Source: Kofleriaceae bacterium (GTDB taxonomy: Bacteria > Myxococcota_A > Polyangia > Haliangiales > Haliangiaceae). Taken from it: a DNA stretch of 64,000 bases. The translations under genes and the position numbers were made by a program. Shown here piece by piece: positions 36,104 to 48,938 of the stretch (position 1 is the first letter of the stretch; each line of letters starts with the position of its first letter). Where the stretch lies: NCBI GenBank assembly GCA_018057825.1, contig JAGPCY010000028.1, positions 58,142-122,141 of the forward strand. The letters are read 5' to 3'. Under the pieces are notes generated by a model. That model was not told the origin of the DNA. It saw only the letters and a list, made by a program, of their open reading frames with translations, and ran no database searches.

Positions 36104-36259
36104 GGTCCCCGGCGGCGCGTCGGTCGGGTCGGCGTCGACCACCGCGCTGTCCTCGGCCGGCGCGTCGACGATCGGGATGAAGGTCGGGTCGTCGGTCGCG
36201 CAGGCGGCGAGGGTGACGACGAAGACGAGGCGGCTGATGCGGCGAAGCAAAGGCGACAT
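30662..36259 (-). CDS. Giant lipoprotein with 22 InlB-B-like repeats
   Basis: A 1865-residue protein from ATG 36259, with AAGGA nine bases upstream. The signal peptide MSPLLRRISRLVFVVTLAAC has lipobox Cys 20, followed by an Asp/Pro linker (about 28-52). The rest is 22 tandem units of about 75 residues of the form GTVTSSPAGINCGxDC...GTxVTLTAxPxxGSTFxGWSGGGCTGTGTCxVTVTAATTVTATF. This is the divergent InlB B-repeat type seen in large bacterial surface proteins. Most units carry four Cys, presumably two disulphides each. The last unit is degenerate and ends FCPTSQPNCPYL. The function is probably structural or adhesive on the cell surface. It is a paralogue of the next gene. Confidence 0.88.
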   Translation of the reverse strand: MSPLLRRISRLVFVVTLAACATDDPTFIPIVDAPAEDSAVVDADPTDAPPGTATLTVTKDGTAAGTVTSNPGGISCGTTCSASFALDTMVTLIATPDAGAQFAGWGGACSGTATTCTVTVSAATAVTATFDIAEYPVTVELGGSGSGTVAGASAGIACPGTCTAMVPHGSSLSLTASTGANSQFVGWTVAGLGTACSGTGSCTTTITGPTTITATFALNQSLEVTKAGTGSGTVSSNPTGINCGLDCSETYPPATSVTLTASAAADSTFGGWSGGGCSGTGMCTVTVTGATLVTATFTLRQFTLTVNKAGLGSGGVTSTPTGINCGSTCSAQYDAGTLVTLTAAPTAGSLFAGWSGGGCTGTSTCQVTMSAATTVTATFTPILHTLTVLRSGAGSGTVTSTPTGINCGADCVEDYAQGAMVTLAAAPSPGSTFMGWSGAGCAGTGSCVVTMNAATTVTATFTAMTVPLTVAKAGTGTGTVTSSPAGINCGADCTEAYTVGTGVTLSAAADVGSVFAGWSGGGCAGTGTCMVTLSTAQTVTATFTLNIYGVTVTKAGTGAGTVTSSPAGINCGADCSENFGHGTMVTLTAAPAVGSTFASWSGGGCTGTSTCVLTVTAAAAVTATFTANQVTLTVTKTGGGSGTVTSSPAGINCGTDCTETVNYGTTLTLSATPTAGSIFNGWTGGGCTGTGTCAVTVTGATSVAADFALAPYALTVTKAGTGAGTVTSSPAGINCGTDCTEAYTNGTVVTLTAAPAAGSTFSGWSGGGCTGTATCAVTITSAITVTATFTLNTYPLNVTLAGTGTGTVTSSPAGIGCGTDCSEMIGHGTVVTLTATPVAGSTFTGWSGGGCTGTGTCAVTVTAATTVTATFTRIEYTLAVTKAGTGAGTVTSSPAGITCGATCSANFGHGTSVTLTATPSAGSTFTAWSGAGCSGTGTCVVSMTAAASVTATFTLNTYPLMVTKVGTGAGTVTSSPAGINCGADCTETVGHGTAVTLTASPSAGSSFTSWSGGGCTGTGTCAVTVTAATTVTATFTLNTYTLMVSKVGTGAGTVTSSPAGINCGADCSEAIAHGASVTLTAAAAGGSTFGGWSGGGCSGVGTCVVTVTSATTVTATFTANLYSLMVTKSGAGSGTVTSSPAGISCGTDCTETIAHGSSVTLTAAPGAGSTFAGWSGGGCTGSGSCTVTMTAATTVDAAFAVATYALTVSKTGGGSGTVTSSPAGISCGTDCTETIAHGSSVTLTAAPGVGSTFTGWSGGGCTGLGTCTVTVTAPTTVTAAFVIVDVALTVVKAGSGSGTVTSSPLGINCGTDCADNVPYGTTITLTAAAAGGSTFAGWSGGGCSGTGTCAVTVTAATTVTATFNITTYTLTVTKTGTGSGTVTSSPAGISCGTDCTETVNSGTSLTLTAAAAGGSTFTGWSGGGCTGVGTCAVTVTANTTVTATFNIATYTLTVSKAGAGSGTVTSSPAGINCGADCNETVNSGTTLTLTATAAGGSNFAGWSGGGCSGVGTCAVTVTANTTVTATFNVNVYGLTVTKTGSGTGTVTSSPAGISCGADCTESLPHGSSITLTASAGSGSNFTGWSGGGCSGVGTCAVTMTGATTVNANFNVNIYTVTISRSGSGTVTSSPAGINCGATCTGSFAHGTSVSLTATSGTGHTWGGWGGSGPSVGCNGPPSCTFTIGGDQNISATFVPNSYALSVSKTGTGTGTITSSPAGISCGTDCSETLTHGTVVTLTATPTGSSTFTGWSGACTGTGSCVVTMTAAASVSAGFAAAAPFDVTIEFTRSGNGTVSFSPAAPSCSNFCTRSFAGGTTVTLTATPNGSNIFLGWSGSCTGTGPCVVSDNAYVSAEFCPTSQPNCPYL

Positions 36260-36416
36260 CGCAGATCCTTGGCGATAGGCGAACGCGACTGGGGAAGCCC
36301 CCCTCCAGCCAGTCGTCACCATCGTCTCACGAACTCGCGGCGGTCGTCACTGGTCGTGACGCCGAAGCCGACGATCTGCGCTCACGCGCCGAGTCGATGT
36401 GTGCCGGCGCGGCGCG

Positions 36417-39400
36417 TCACTGTTTTACACAGTCAGGGTTGCAGTACTGGAAGTACGCGGTCACCGACTTGTCGGCGTCCATCACGAGATCGCACTCCCC
36501 GAAGCTCCCGGCGCAATCGCCCTCGAAGGACTGGAACTGCCACCGGAAGTCGGTCGTGAAGGCGCTGACGTTCACCGCGGTCCCGTAGAGGAACGTCGCG
36601 GTGCACTGGCTCGAGCCGCCACCGCAGTTGATCCCGGTCGGCGAGGACACGACCCGGCCGTTCCCGAGGCGATCGACGTAGAGGGTGTAGCTCCGCAGGT
36701 CGAACTGGGCGGTGACGGACTGCGCGGCGGTCATGGAGACGGTGCAGGTGGCGGTGGTGCCGGTGCAGGCGCCGGCCCAGCCGGCGAAGGTGGAGCCTGG
36801 GCCGACGTTGGCGGTGAGGGTGACGGTGGTGCCGTGGGCGTAGGTGGCGTTGCAGGTGCCGGACGCGCAGTTGATGCCCGCGGGGGACGAGGTGACCGAG
36901 CCGTTGCCGGCGCCCGAGCGGGTGACGGCCAGGTTGTACTGCGCGGGGTCGAAGGTGGCGCCGACGGTGGTGTTGCCGGTGATGGTGAGGGAGCAGGCGC
37001 CGGTGCCGGAGCAGGCGCCAGACCAACCGGCGAAGTTGTAGCCGCCGCCGGGGGCCTGGCTGAGGTTGACGGTGGTGCCGTAGGGCAGCGAGGCGGAGCA
37101 GGTGCCGCCGCAGTTGATGCCGCCGACCGACGAGGTGACGGTGCCGGAGCCGGTGCGGTTGACGGTGAGGGTGTAGTTGTTGAGGGAGAACGTCGCGGAC
37201 ACCGACTGGGCGGCGGTCATGGACACCGAACAGGTGCCGGTGCCCGAGCAGGCGCCGCCCCAGCCGGCGAAGGTGTGGCCTGCGCCAGCGGTGGCGGACA
37301 GCGAGACGGTGGTGCCGTGGTTGAAGTTGGCGGAGCAGGTGCCGCCGCAGTTGATGCCGGCGGGGCTCGAGGTGACGGTGCCGTCGCCGGACTTCGAGAC
37401 GGTGAGGGGGTACTGGTTGAGGGTGAAGGTGGCGGTGACGGTGGTGTTGGCGGTGACGGTCGTGACGCAGGTGCCGGTGCCGGAGCACCCACCGCCGGAC
37501 CAGCCGGTGAAGACCGAGCCGGCGCCGGGCGACTGGCTGAGCGTGACCGCGGTGCCGTGACCGATCGTGGCGGAGCAGGTGGCGCCGCAGTTGATGCCGC
37601 CGACGGAGGAGGTGACGGTGCCAGTGCCGCTACCGGCCTTGGCGGCGGTGAGGGTGTACTGGTTGAGGGTGAAGGTGGCGGTGACGGCGATCGCGGTGGT
37701 GCCGACGGTGACGGTGCAGCCGGCGGTGCCGGAGCAGCCGCCGCCCGACCAGCCGGTGAAGGTGGAGCCCGGGGACGCGGTCGCGGAGAGGGTGACCGAG
37801 GTGCCGCTGGCGTAGGTCTCGTTGCAGTCGGCGCCGCAGTTGATGCCGGCGGGCGTCGAGGTCACGGTGCCGGCGCCGGTGCCGGTCTTGGTGACGGACA
37901 CCGACGAGGTCGCGACGGAGAAGCTGCCGCTGACGGTGGTGGGGCCGGTGAGGGTGACAGCGCACGAGCCGGTGCCAGAGCAGCCGCCGCCCGACCAGCC
38001 GGCGAAGTTGTAGCCGCCGTTGGGCGTGGCCGAGAGCGTGATGACGGTGCCGTGGCCGAACATCGCGTTGCAGGTGGCGCCGCAGGAGATGCCGGCCGGG
38101 GACGACGCGATCGTCCCGTTGCCTCCGTTCGAGACGGTGAGGGTGTACTGGTTGAGCGTGAAGGTCGCGGTGACGGTGGCAGCGGCGGTGACGGTGGTGG
38201 TGCAGGTCAGCGCGGTGCCTGAGCAGCCACCGCCGGACCATCCGCCGAAGGTCGAGCCGGTGGTCGGCGCCGCGGTCAACGTGACCATCGTGTTGTAGGC
38301 GACCGAGGTCGAGCAGGTCGCGCCGCAGTTGATACCGGCCGGTGACGACGTCACGGTGCCGCTGCCGGTGCCGGTCTTGGTGACGGTGAGGGTGTAGTTC
38401 TGGAGGCCGAAGGTGGCGGTGACGGTGGTGGCGGCGTTCAGGGTCACCGAGCAGGTGCCGGTCCCGGCGCAGCCGCCGCCCGACCAGCCGCCGAAGGTGG
38501 AGCCCGGACCCGCCGACGCCGAGAGGATGACGCCGGTACCGGCGGCGTAGGCCTCGGTGCAGTCGGCGCCGCAGTTGATGCCGGTCGGCGACGAGGTGAC
38601 AGTGCCGGTACCGGGCCCGGTCTTGGCCGCGGTCAGCGTGTGGGTGACGCCGGCGAAGGCGGCGTTGACGGTGGTGGCGGTGGCCAACGTGACGACGCAG
38701 GTGGTGGCGGTACCGGTGCAGCCGCCGCCCGACCAGCCCGAGAACGTCGAGCCGCTATTGGGCATCGCGGTCAGCGTGATCATCGCGCCCTGGGGGAAGT
38801 CCTCGTTGCAGTCGTTGCCGCAGTTGATGCCGACCGGCGACGAGGTCACGCTGCCGGCGCCGCCGCCCGAGCGCGTCACCGTCAGCGTGTGCAAGACCGG
38901 CGAGAAGCTGGCGGTCACCGTGGTGTCGGCGGCCAGCGTGACGACGCAGGTGCCGATGCCGGTGCAGCCGCCGCCCGACCAGCCGGCGAAGATCGAGCCA
39001 CCGGTCGGCGCCGCGGTCAACGTGACGGTCTGGCCGGCATCAAACTGCGCGGCGCAGTTGGCGCCGCAGGTGATACCCGCCGGGTTCGACGTCACCGAGC
39101 CCGAGCCGAGGCCGGTCTTGGCCGCGGTCAGGGTGTAGCGCTTGAGGACGAAGTTGGCGGTCACCAGGATCGCGTCGCTGACCGTGACCGTGCAGGTCGA
39201 GGTGCCGCTGCAGCCGCCGCCGCTCCAGCCGGTGAACAGCGAGTCGGCTGCGGGCGTCGCGGTCAAGGTCACCGAGGTCCCCGGCGTGTATTGCTCCGAG
39301 CAGTCCACGCCGCAGTTGATCCCCGTCGGCGCCGAGGTCACGGTGCCACCGCCGTTGCCGGTCTTGGTCACCTCGAGGGAGCCGTTGCGCGCGAAGGTCG

Positions 39401-40022
39401 CGTTGATCGTCGTCGCCGCGGTGATCGTCGCGACGCACTGACCGGTGCCGGTGCAGCCGCCGCCCGACCAGCCGAGGAACAGCGACCCGACCGCCGGGCT
39501 CGCCGACAGCGTGATCATGCCGTTGTACGGCACCGTGGTCTGGCACATGTCGGGACACATGATCCCGGCCGGCGTCGACGTCACGAGGCCGCCGCCGGCG
39601 CCGCCCACCAGCACCTCGACCGGAAGGCTCGCCGTGTTGAAGGTCGCGGTCACCGAGGTCGCGGCCTCGACCGTCACCGAGCAGGACGCCGACGTCCCCG
39701 TGCACCCGCCGCTCCACCCTGCGAACTGCGCTCCGCTGTCGGCCGACGCGAACAGGGTCACCATCGTGCTGGGCGGGAAGTAGGCCGTGCACGTCGTCCC
39801 GCACGCGATGCCGCCGGGGTTCGAGGTCACCGTGCCGGTCGAGGTGCCGTCGCGGACGATCGTCAGCGGCACCGTGCCCGCGGGGGCGTCGATCTCGCCG
39901 GCGGCGTCAGCGCCGCCGTCGCCCGGGGTGAAGACCGGATTGTCGGTCGAGCAGGCGACGAGGAGCGTCAGCGCCGCGGCGACGGCGACGCGAGCGAAGG
40001 TGCGAAGGCGAGACGACGTCAT
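36417..40022 (-). CDS. Large lipoprotein with 14 InlB-B-like repeats
   Basis: A 1201-residue protein from ATG 40022. The signal peptide MTSSRLRTFARVAVAAALTLLVAC has lipobox Cys 24; an Asp/Ala linker follows. Fourteen units of the same repeat as the downstream neighbour are present (GTVTSNPGGIACG through GRVVSSPTGINCGGG). Units 1-6 match units 1-6 of the neighbour in order. For example, unit 2 has a CP in place of CG in both proteins, and unit 5 carries QGAM in both. The C-terminal unit is divergent and ends YCNPDCVKQ. The gene lies 157 bp upstream of the giant paralogue on the same strand. Surface location is inferred from the lipobox. Confidence 0.88.
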   Translation of the reverse strand: MTSSRLRTFARVAVAAALTLLVACSTDNPVFTPGDGGADAAGEIDAPAGTVPLTIVRDGTSTGTVTSNPGGIACGTTCTAYFPPSTMVTLFASADSGAQFAGWSGGCTGTSASCSVTVEAATSVTATFNTASLPVEVLVGGAGGGLVTSTPAGIMCPDMCQTTVPYNGMITLSASPAVGSLFLGWSGGGCTGTGQCVATITAATTINATFARNGSLEVTKTGNGGGTVTSAPTGINCGVDCSEQYTPGTSVTLTATPAADSLFTGWSGGGCSGTSTCTVTVSDAILVTANFVLKRYTLTAAKTGLGSGSVTSNPAGITCGANCAAQFDAGQTVTLTAAPTGGSIFAGWSGGGCTGIGTCVVTLAADTTVTASFSPVLHTLTVTRSGGGAGSVTSSPVGINCGNDCNEDFPQGAMITLTAMPNSGSTFSGWSGGGCTGTATTCVVTLATATTVNAAFAGVTHTLTAAKTGPGTGTVTSSPTGINCGADCTEAYAAGTGVILSASAGPGSTFGGWSGGGCAGTGTCSVTLNAATTVTATFGLQNYTLTVTKTGTGSGTVTSSPAGINCGATCSTSVAYNTMVTLTAAPTTGSTFGGWSGGGCSGTALTCTTTVTAAATVTATFTLNQYTLTVSNGGNGTIASSPAGISCGATCNAMFGHGTVITLSATPNGGYNFAGWSGGGCSGTGSCAVTLTGPTTVSGSFSVATSSVSVTKTGTGAGTVTSTPAGINCGADCNETYASGTSVTLSATASPGSTFTGWSGGGCSGTAGCTVTVGTTAIAVTATFTLNQYTLTAAKAGSGTGTVTSSVGGINCGATCSATIGHGTAVTLSQSPGAGSVFTGWSGGGCSGTGTCVTTVTANTTVTATFTLNQYPLTVSKSGDGTVTSSPAGINCGGTCSANFNHGTTVSLSATAGAGHTFAGWGGACSGTGTCSVSMTAAQSVSATFSLNNYTLTVNRTGSGTVTSSVGGINCGGTCSASLPYGTTVNLSQAPGGGYNFAGWSGACSGTGACSLTITGNTTVGATFDPAQYNLAVTRSGAGNGSVTSSPAGINCASGTCNATYAHGTTVTLTANVGPGSTFAGWAGACTGTTATCTVSMTAAQSVTAQFDLRSYTLYVDRLGNGRVVSSPTGINCGGGSSQCTATFLYGTAVNVSAFTTDFRWQFQSFEGDCAGSFGECDLVMDADKSVTAYFQYCNPDCVKQ
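36430..39872 (-). repeat. Array of 14 tandem units coding for InlB-B-like repeats
   Basis: The repeat-coding portion of the 1201-residue lipoprotein gene, period about 225-250 bp. It shares unit order with the first part of the array at 30662-36103. Confidence 0.85.
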
Positions 40023-40160
40023 GGAGACCTCGAGGTTCAGCGGCGAAGGTCAGCGGGTGACCGACCTCCCACGGCCCACCATGCTGGCACGGCCGACCAC
40101 CGGGGGTAAATGTAGGCAGCGATCGGCGCCGCGCTGTGCGGTGCGCTACACTGCTCCGCG

Positions 40161-42221
<2,061 letters not shown>

Positions 42222-42225
42222 CGCG

Positions 42226-42723
42226 CTACTCGTCGTGGTTGGCGGCCCAGGCTGAGATCAGCTCGAAGTTGTCGACGATCCGTGAGTGGTAGTGACCCCA
42301 CACGTTCGACACCATCACCATCGATCCGCGCGAGAGCTGCGGCGTCAGGTAGATCGCGAAGTACTCGGCGCCGGTCCCGTCCTCGACATCGCCCACCTTG
42401 TCGAGCGGCTGGCCGGAGATCGGGCATAGCAGCTCGCACACGGTGCCGGCCGGGAGCTCGAGCCCCTGCTTGCGGCTGTCGCCGTGGATCGGCGACAGGT
42501 GCACGTCGCCTTCCCGACCGTCGCCGCGGACGCGGATCGTGACCGCCGGGTGGCCGTCGAACGTGACGTCCGACACGCCGACCAGATTGTCGCCGCGGGG
42601 GCCGTAGGCCTGCGTCACGACGACGACGACGTCGTCGGCGCCTCGGACCTCGACGCTCGGCTCGGCGACCGTGCGGTGGTTGCCGGTGATGCGCAGGTTC
42701 TTGCGGTCGACGGGATCGCTCAT
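42226..42723 (-). CDS. Unknown protein with CxxxC motif
   Basis: A 165-residue protein from ATG 42723. The frame is open further up, but this Met begins the ordered part (MSDPVDRKNLRITGNHRTVA). It is soluble and beta-rich, with alternating charged and hydrophobic strands (VEVRGADDVVVVVTQ, HPAVTIRVRG). The segment CELLCPISGQPLDKVG resembles half of a zinc ribbon. There is no signal peptide or membrane segment. I recognise no family. It converges with the kinase gene with four bases between the stops. Confidence 0.7.
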   Translation of the reverse strand: MSDPVDRKNLRITGNHRTVAEPSVEVRGADDVVVVVTQAYGPRGDNLVGVSDVTFDGHPAVTIRVRGDGREGDVHLSPIHGDSRKQGLELPAGTVCELLCPISGQPLDKVGDVEDGTGAEYFAIYLTPQLSRGSMVMVSNVWGHYHSRIVDNFELISAWAANHDE

Positions 42724-42879
42724 CTCGCGCGAAGGTCGCCCCGTCGGCGCGCAGCCGCAAGGGGCGGGGGCCCGAATCCGGGGGCCACGCCCCCGGGGCG
42801 GTGCCGGTGACCCCCTCGCGATTCTCGCCATTTCGCGATTGCGAGCGCCGGCCGGCCCCTTGCATCATGATCGAGTCGC

Positions 42880-44364
42880 ATGCGCATCGGAACCTCCCTC
42901 GTCGCCGTGGCCGCCGTCCTCGCGACCGCCCCGGTCGCTCAGGCTGGCGTCGTGGTGGTGCTCTCGGTGAGCGGCGACGACAGCGGCGACCTCGAGTCCC
43001 TGCTGGGGGACGCGGTGGTCGCGCGCCACAAGCTCATCCACAGCAGCGACTGGGAGCGCGCCGGCCGGCGCCTCGACCTGGGGTCCTCGAGCCCGCGTGA
43101 GATCGCCGCGATCGCGCGCGATCTCGAGGCCGACGCGGTCGTCGACGCCAGCCTGCGTCGGGTCGACGGCGAGTACGTGCTGAAGATCAAGCTGCGCGAT
43201 CACACCGGCGAGACCGCGAAGACGGTGCTGGTGCGGATGCGCGCGCCGAAGCTCGGGCCCGAGGGCAAGCGCGAGGTGATCCGCGAGGTCAGCGACGCCC
43301 TCGACCGCGTGCTGCGCGCTCGGCGCGACGACGATCGGCCGCGCCGCGATGACGACGACGATCGCTCGACCCGCCGGGACGACGACGACGACGACGATCG
43401 CTCGGCCCGCCGGGACGATGACGACGACGACGACGATCGTTCGGCCCGCCGGGACGATGACGATGACGACGACGACGATCGGCCGTCGCGTCGGCGCGAC
43501 GACGAGGACGACGAAGACGAGGACGACGAAGATCGCGATGAGGACGACGACCGTCGGCGCCGCCGCCGCGACAGCGGGGAGCGCGAGATCCGCCGGGCCG
43601 GGATCATCGTCGAGACCGGCGCGATGGCGCTGTCGCGGACCCTGACGTTCTCCTCGCGCGCGAACTTCGAGCAGGCCCCCAAGGGCTACAAGGGCGCCTT
43701 CGTCCCCGCGGCCCGGGTCGCCGTCGAGATCTACCCCGTTGCCCTGGCCGCCCCCGACAGCGTCGCCGGTGGACTCGGCCTGTACGCGGTCTACGAGCGG
43801 GCCTTCCTGTTGACGACCCGGAGCGATCAGTCGCCCGACATCAAGCTCACCACCGACCAGTCGCGCCTCGAGGTCGGCGCGCGGTTCCGCTACGCCTTCG
43901 GCTCGTCGCCGACCTTGCCCAGCGTGACCCTCTCGGTGGGCTACGCCCGCCGGGCCTTCGTCGTCGATCGCACGCCCTTGGCCGACCGACCGCCCCTCGA
44001 TCTGCCCGACGTCGACTACCGCGCCATCGAACCCGGGCTGTCGCTGCGGATCCCGCTGGGCACCGAGCGCCTGGCGTTCGGGCTCGGCGCCCAGGCCTTG
44101 CTCATGCGTTCGACCGGCTCGATCCAGACGCCCGAACAATACGGCGCGGCCGAGGTCACCGGCCTGGCCGGCGGCGCCTACATCGACGCCGCGATCACCC
44201 GTCGGATCATGCTGCGGCTGCGCGCCGACGTGACCCAGGTCGGCTTCGACTTCACCGGCTCCGGGTTGATGTCCAACATGCGCGACGCCGATCCCGGCCA
44301 GGACGTCGGCGGTGCGGTCGATCGCTGGCTCGGCACCGCCGCCGACCTGGCGGTGGTCTACTAG
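42880..44364 (+). CDS. Outer-membrane beta-barrel-like protein with Asp/Arg run
   Basis: A 494-residue exported protein (signal peptide ends AQAG). Residues about 25-140 form an alpha/beta domain (LIHSSDWERAGRRLDLGSS, LEADAVVDASLRRVDGEYVLKI) that resembles the small periplasmic domain of other predicted outer-membrane proteins. Residues 147-232 are a run of Asp blocks separated by Arg pairs, with no hydrophobic residue. The rest (about 240-494) alternates strands and turns with aromatic ends and stops in VVY, consistent with an eight-stranded or larger barrel. The barrel call is from pattern only. It is followed after four bases by the STAS-like gene. Confidence 0.72.
   Translation: MRIGTSLVAVAAVLATAPVAQAGVVVVLSVSGDDSGDLESLLGDAVVARHKLIHSSDWERAGRRLDLGSSSPREIAAIARDLEADAVVDASLRRVDGEYVLKIKLRDHTGETAKTVLVRMRAPKLGPEGKREVIREVSDALDRVLRARRDDDRPRRDDDDDRSTRRDDDDDDDRSARRDDDDDDDDRSARRDDDDDDDDDRPSRRRDDEDDEDEDDEDRDEDDDRRRRRRDSGEREIRRAGIIVETGAMALSRTLTFSSRANFEQAPKGYKGAFVPAARVAVEIYPVALAAPDSVAGGLGLYAVYERAFLLTTRSDQSPDIKLTTDQSRLEVGARFRYAFGSSPTLPSVTLSVGYARRAFVVDRTPLADRPPLDLPDVDYRAIEPGLSLRIPLGTERLAFGLGAQALLMRSTGSIQTPEQYGAAEVTGLAGGAYIDAAITRRIMLRLRADVTQVGFDFTGSGLMSNMRDADPGQDVGGAVDRWLGTAADLAVVY
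43318..43575 (+). repeat. Low-complexity GAC/CGC tract coding Asp/Arg blocks
   Basis: Imperfect units of about 30-36 bases coding for (R)RDDDDDDDRSA-type blocks, with the Asp run growing from five to nine residues along the array, then turning into Asp/Glu. All changes are in multiples of three. Confidence 0.85.
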
Positions 44365-44368
44365 CCGC

Positions 44369-44842
44369 ATGCTCGCGGTGCTCACGCTGGGAGACGAGCG
44401 GTCGCGTCGGCTCGTGCTGCGCGGTCGGCTCGATGAGGCCGCGGTCTTGGTGGCCAACGCCGCCACCTGGGCCGCGCGCGAGGTCGTCCTCGATACCGCC
44501 GAGGTCGTCTTCGTCAACTCGATCGGCATCCGCGAGTGGATGCACCTCTTGGCCGCCCTCCATCAGGGCGGGGCGACCTTGGTCCACGAACGCTGCGCCG
44601 AGCCGCTGATCGAGCAGATGAGCTTCATCCCGGCGGCCCGCGGCGGCGGCGAGGTCCGCTCGTGCTTCGCCCCGTACCTGTGCTCGGCGTGTGGTCACGA
44701 AGACTCGGTGCTGATCGATGTGGTGGCCCATCGCGCGGAGCTCGCCGCCGCGCGGCCTCCGACCTCACCTTGTCCGCGGTGTGGCGCGGCGATGGCGCTG
44801 GCCGACCTGCCGGAGCGCTGGTTCGCGTTCCTGCACGCGTGA
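44369..44842 (+). CDS. STAS-like domain fused to a zinc ribbon
   Basis: A 157-residue protein from ATG 44369, four bases after the previous stop. The first 90 residues look like a STAS domain: LVLRGRLDEAA, VVLDTAEVVFVNSIGIREWMHLL (the segment that carries the phosphorylatable Ser in anti-anti-sigma factors), and GATLVHERCAEPLIEQM. The C-terminal part has two Cys pairs, CSACGHED and CPRCGAAM, spaced as in a zinc ribbon. A STAS domain with a zinc ribbon is not an arrangement I know as a named family. Its role could be in partner-switching regulation; no partner anti-sigma kinase is nearby. Confidence 0.65.
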   Translation: MLAVLTLGDERSRRLVLRGRLDEAAVLVANAATWAAREVVLDTAEVVFVNSIGIREWMHLLAALHQGGATLVHERCAEPLIEQMSFIPAARGGGEVRSCFAPYLCSACGHEDSVLIDVVAHRAELAAARPPTSPCPRCGAAMALADLPERWFAFLHA

Positions 44843-44983
44843 ACCGGCCGACGCCGCCGACCGCATCGACCGCACCGGGGGCGCGGGCCACGCGACGCCT
44901 GGCCGCAGGGCAGGGCGATCGACCGCGACGCAGACACGTCCGGGCGCCCACGGTGGCGGGCGACCTGATAGGCTGCGCCGGCC

Positions 44984-47857
<2,874 letters not shown>

Positions 47858-47897
47858 TCCGGTCTACTGATCCGGTCGGCCCGCGTCGCCGTCGCGC

Positions 47898-48938
47898 CTA
47901 GCCATGGCCATCGCGCCGGCGGTCCCGGCGGTTGGCGTGCTCGGCGTCGACCAGGGCGACGTAGTCGAGGGGCTCGGGGTCGGTGGGCCACGCCGGCGGC
48001 GGCACCCCGCGGAGCTCGCGGGTGCGCTCGGTGAACGCAGCGGCGATCGCGGAGTAGGGCGGCAGGTCGGGGCGGTGCGCGGACGCGTCGCTGGTCGCCA
48101 GGTCGGTGATCTCGCCCGCCAGGCGCAAGACGGTGTCGGGGCTCAGGCGGTTGCGCCGCAGCAGGTCTTGCAGCGAGTTGGCCAGCGTCGCCAACCGGAA
48201 CTGGCCGGAGTCGAGCATCTCGAACGCGACGAAGAGGAGCTGCCGCGCGTCGAGGACGCCGTCGGCGTACAAGACCAGCGCGGCCTGGAAGTAGTTGAAC
48301 ACCGGCACCAGGCGCGGCCCGAACTGTCGGAAGCCGATCGGCGGCGAGCGGCGATCGAGGTGGATCACGATGCGCTGGACCACCTCGCCGCGCGGGGCGG
48401 CGCGGGCGACCGCGAGGGTGCGATCGATCTCGTCGGGGTAGGCTCGGGCCGACGCCAGGATCCGGGCCAGGGTGTCGGCGTCGACCTTGCCGGCCAGCAG
48501 ATCGGCGTAGAGGCAGTAGACGATCGCGTCGGCCTCGGCGTCGTCGCCGAACAGGCTCTCGGCCGGGGCCGGCACGCCGCGGCCGCGGCTGGCGAGGAGC
48601 GCCGGCAGCTTGTACGGGATCTGGGCGCGCAGGGCGCGGAACCTTCCGCGCAGGATGTTGCGCAGGTTGTCCTTCAAGACGAACTCGTCGTAGGCGACGC
48701 CGTCGAGGGCCAGCTTGGCGGCCAGCACCGTGCGCATCTGGGTCGGGCTGCCGCTGACGATGCAGACCCGGTAGCCGTCGCCGGTCGACAGCGTGCGCAG
48801 GAGCGCGGTCGCGCCCGGGTAGGCCTGCTTGTCGGCCGCGGTCTCGATCGCGCTCTTGATCAGATCGCCGACGCTGTCGAACTCGGTCCGCAGGTAGGTC
48901 TTGTCGAGATCCCAGCGGAAGACGTGGCGCACCGTCAT
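47898..48938 (-). CDS. APP1-like (DUF2183) phosphatase domain protein
   Basis: A 346-residue protein from ATG 48938, overlapping the plsX stop (ATGA). HAD-type motif I is WDLDKTYL (DxDxT). The Ser motif follows in VCIVSGSPTQMR, with FVLKDNLRNILRGRFRALRAQIPYKLPALL next, then SLFGDDAEADAIVYCLYADL as the acidic motif. This matches the catalytic domain of yeast APP1, a phosphatidate phosphatase, found in many bacteria as DUF2183. A C-terminal helical region of about 150 residues is unassigned. Overlap with plsX fits a phospholipid role, but the substrate is unproven. Confidence 0.8.
   Translation of the reverse strand: MTVRHVFRWDLDKTYLRTEFDSVGDLIKSAIETAADKQAYPGATALLRTLSTGDGYRVCIVSGSPTQMRTVLAAKLALDGVAYDEFVLKDNLRNILRGRFRALRAQIPYKLPALLASRGRGVPAPAESLFGDDAEADAIVYCLYADLLAGKVDADTLARILASARAYPDEIDRTLAVARAAPRGEVVQRIVIHLDRRSPPIGFRQFGPRLVPVFNYFQAALVLYADGVLDARQLLFVAFEMLDSGQFRLATLANSLQDLLRRNRLSPDTVLRLAGEITDLATSDASAHRPDLPPYSAIAAAFTERTRELRGVPPPAWPTDPEPLDYVALVDAEHANRRDRRRDGHG

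Noticed and set aside
36345..36361. Hairpin CGTCAC-TGGTC-GTGACG between the two repeat lipoprotein genes
   Set aside because: The stem is only six pairs with no T-run; nothing distinguishes it from chance.
44843..44983. Glycine riboswitch upstream of gcvP
   Set aside because: No conserved riboswitch core was visible in this short GC-rich gap, and it is too short for a tandem aptamer.
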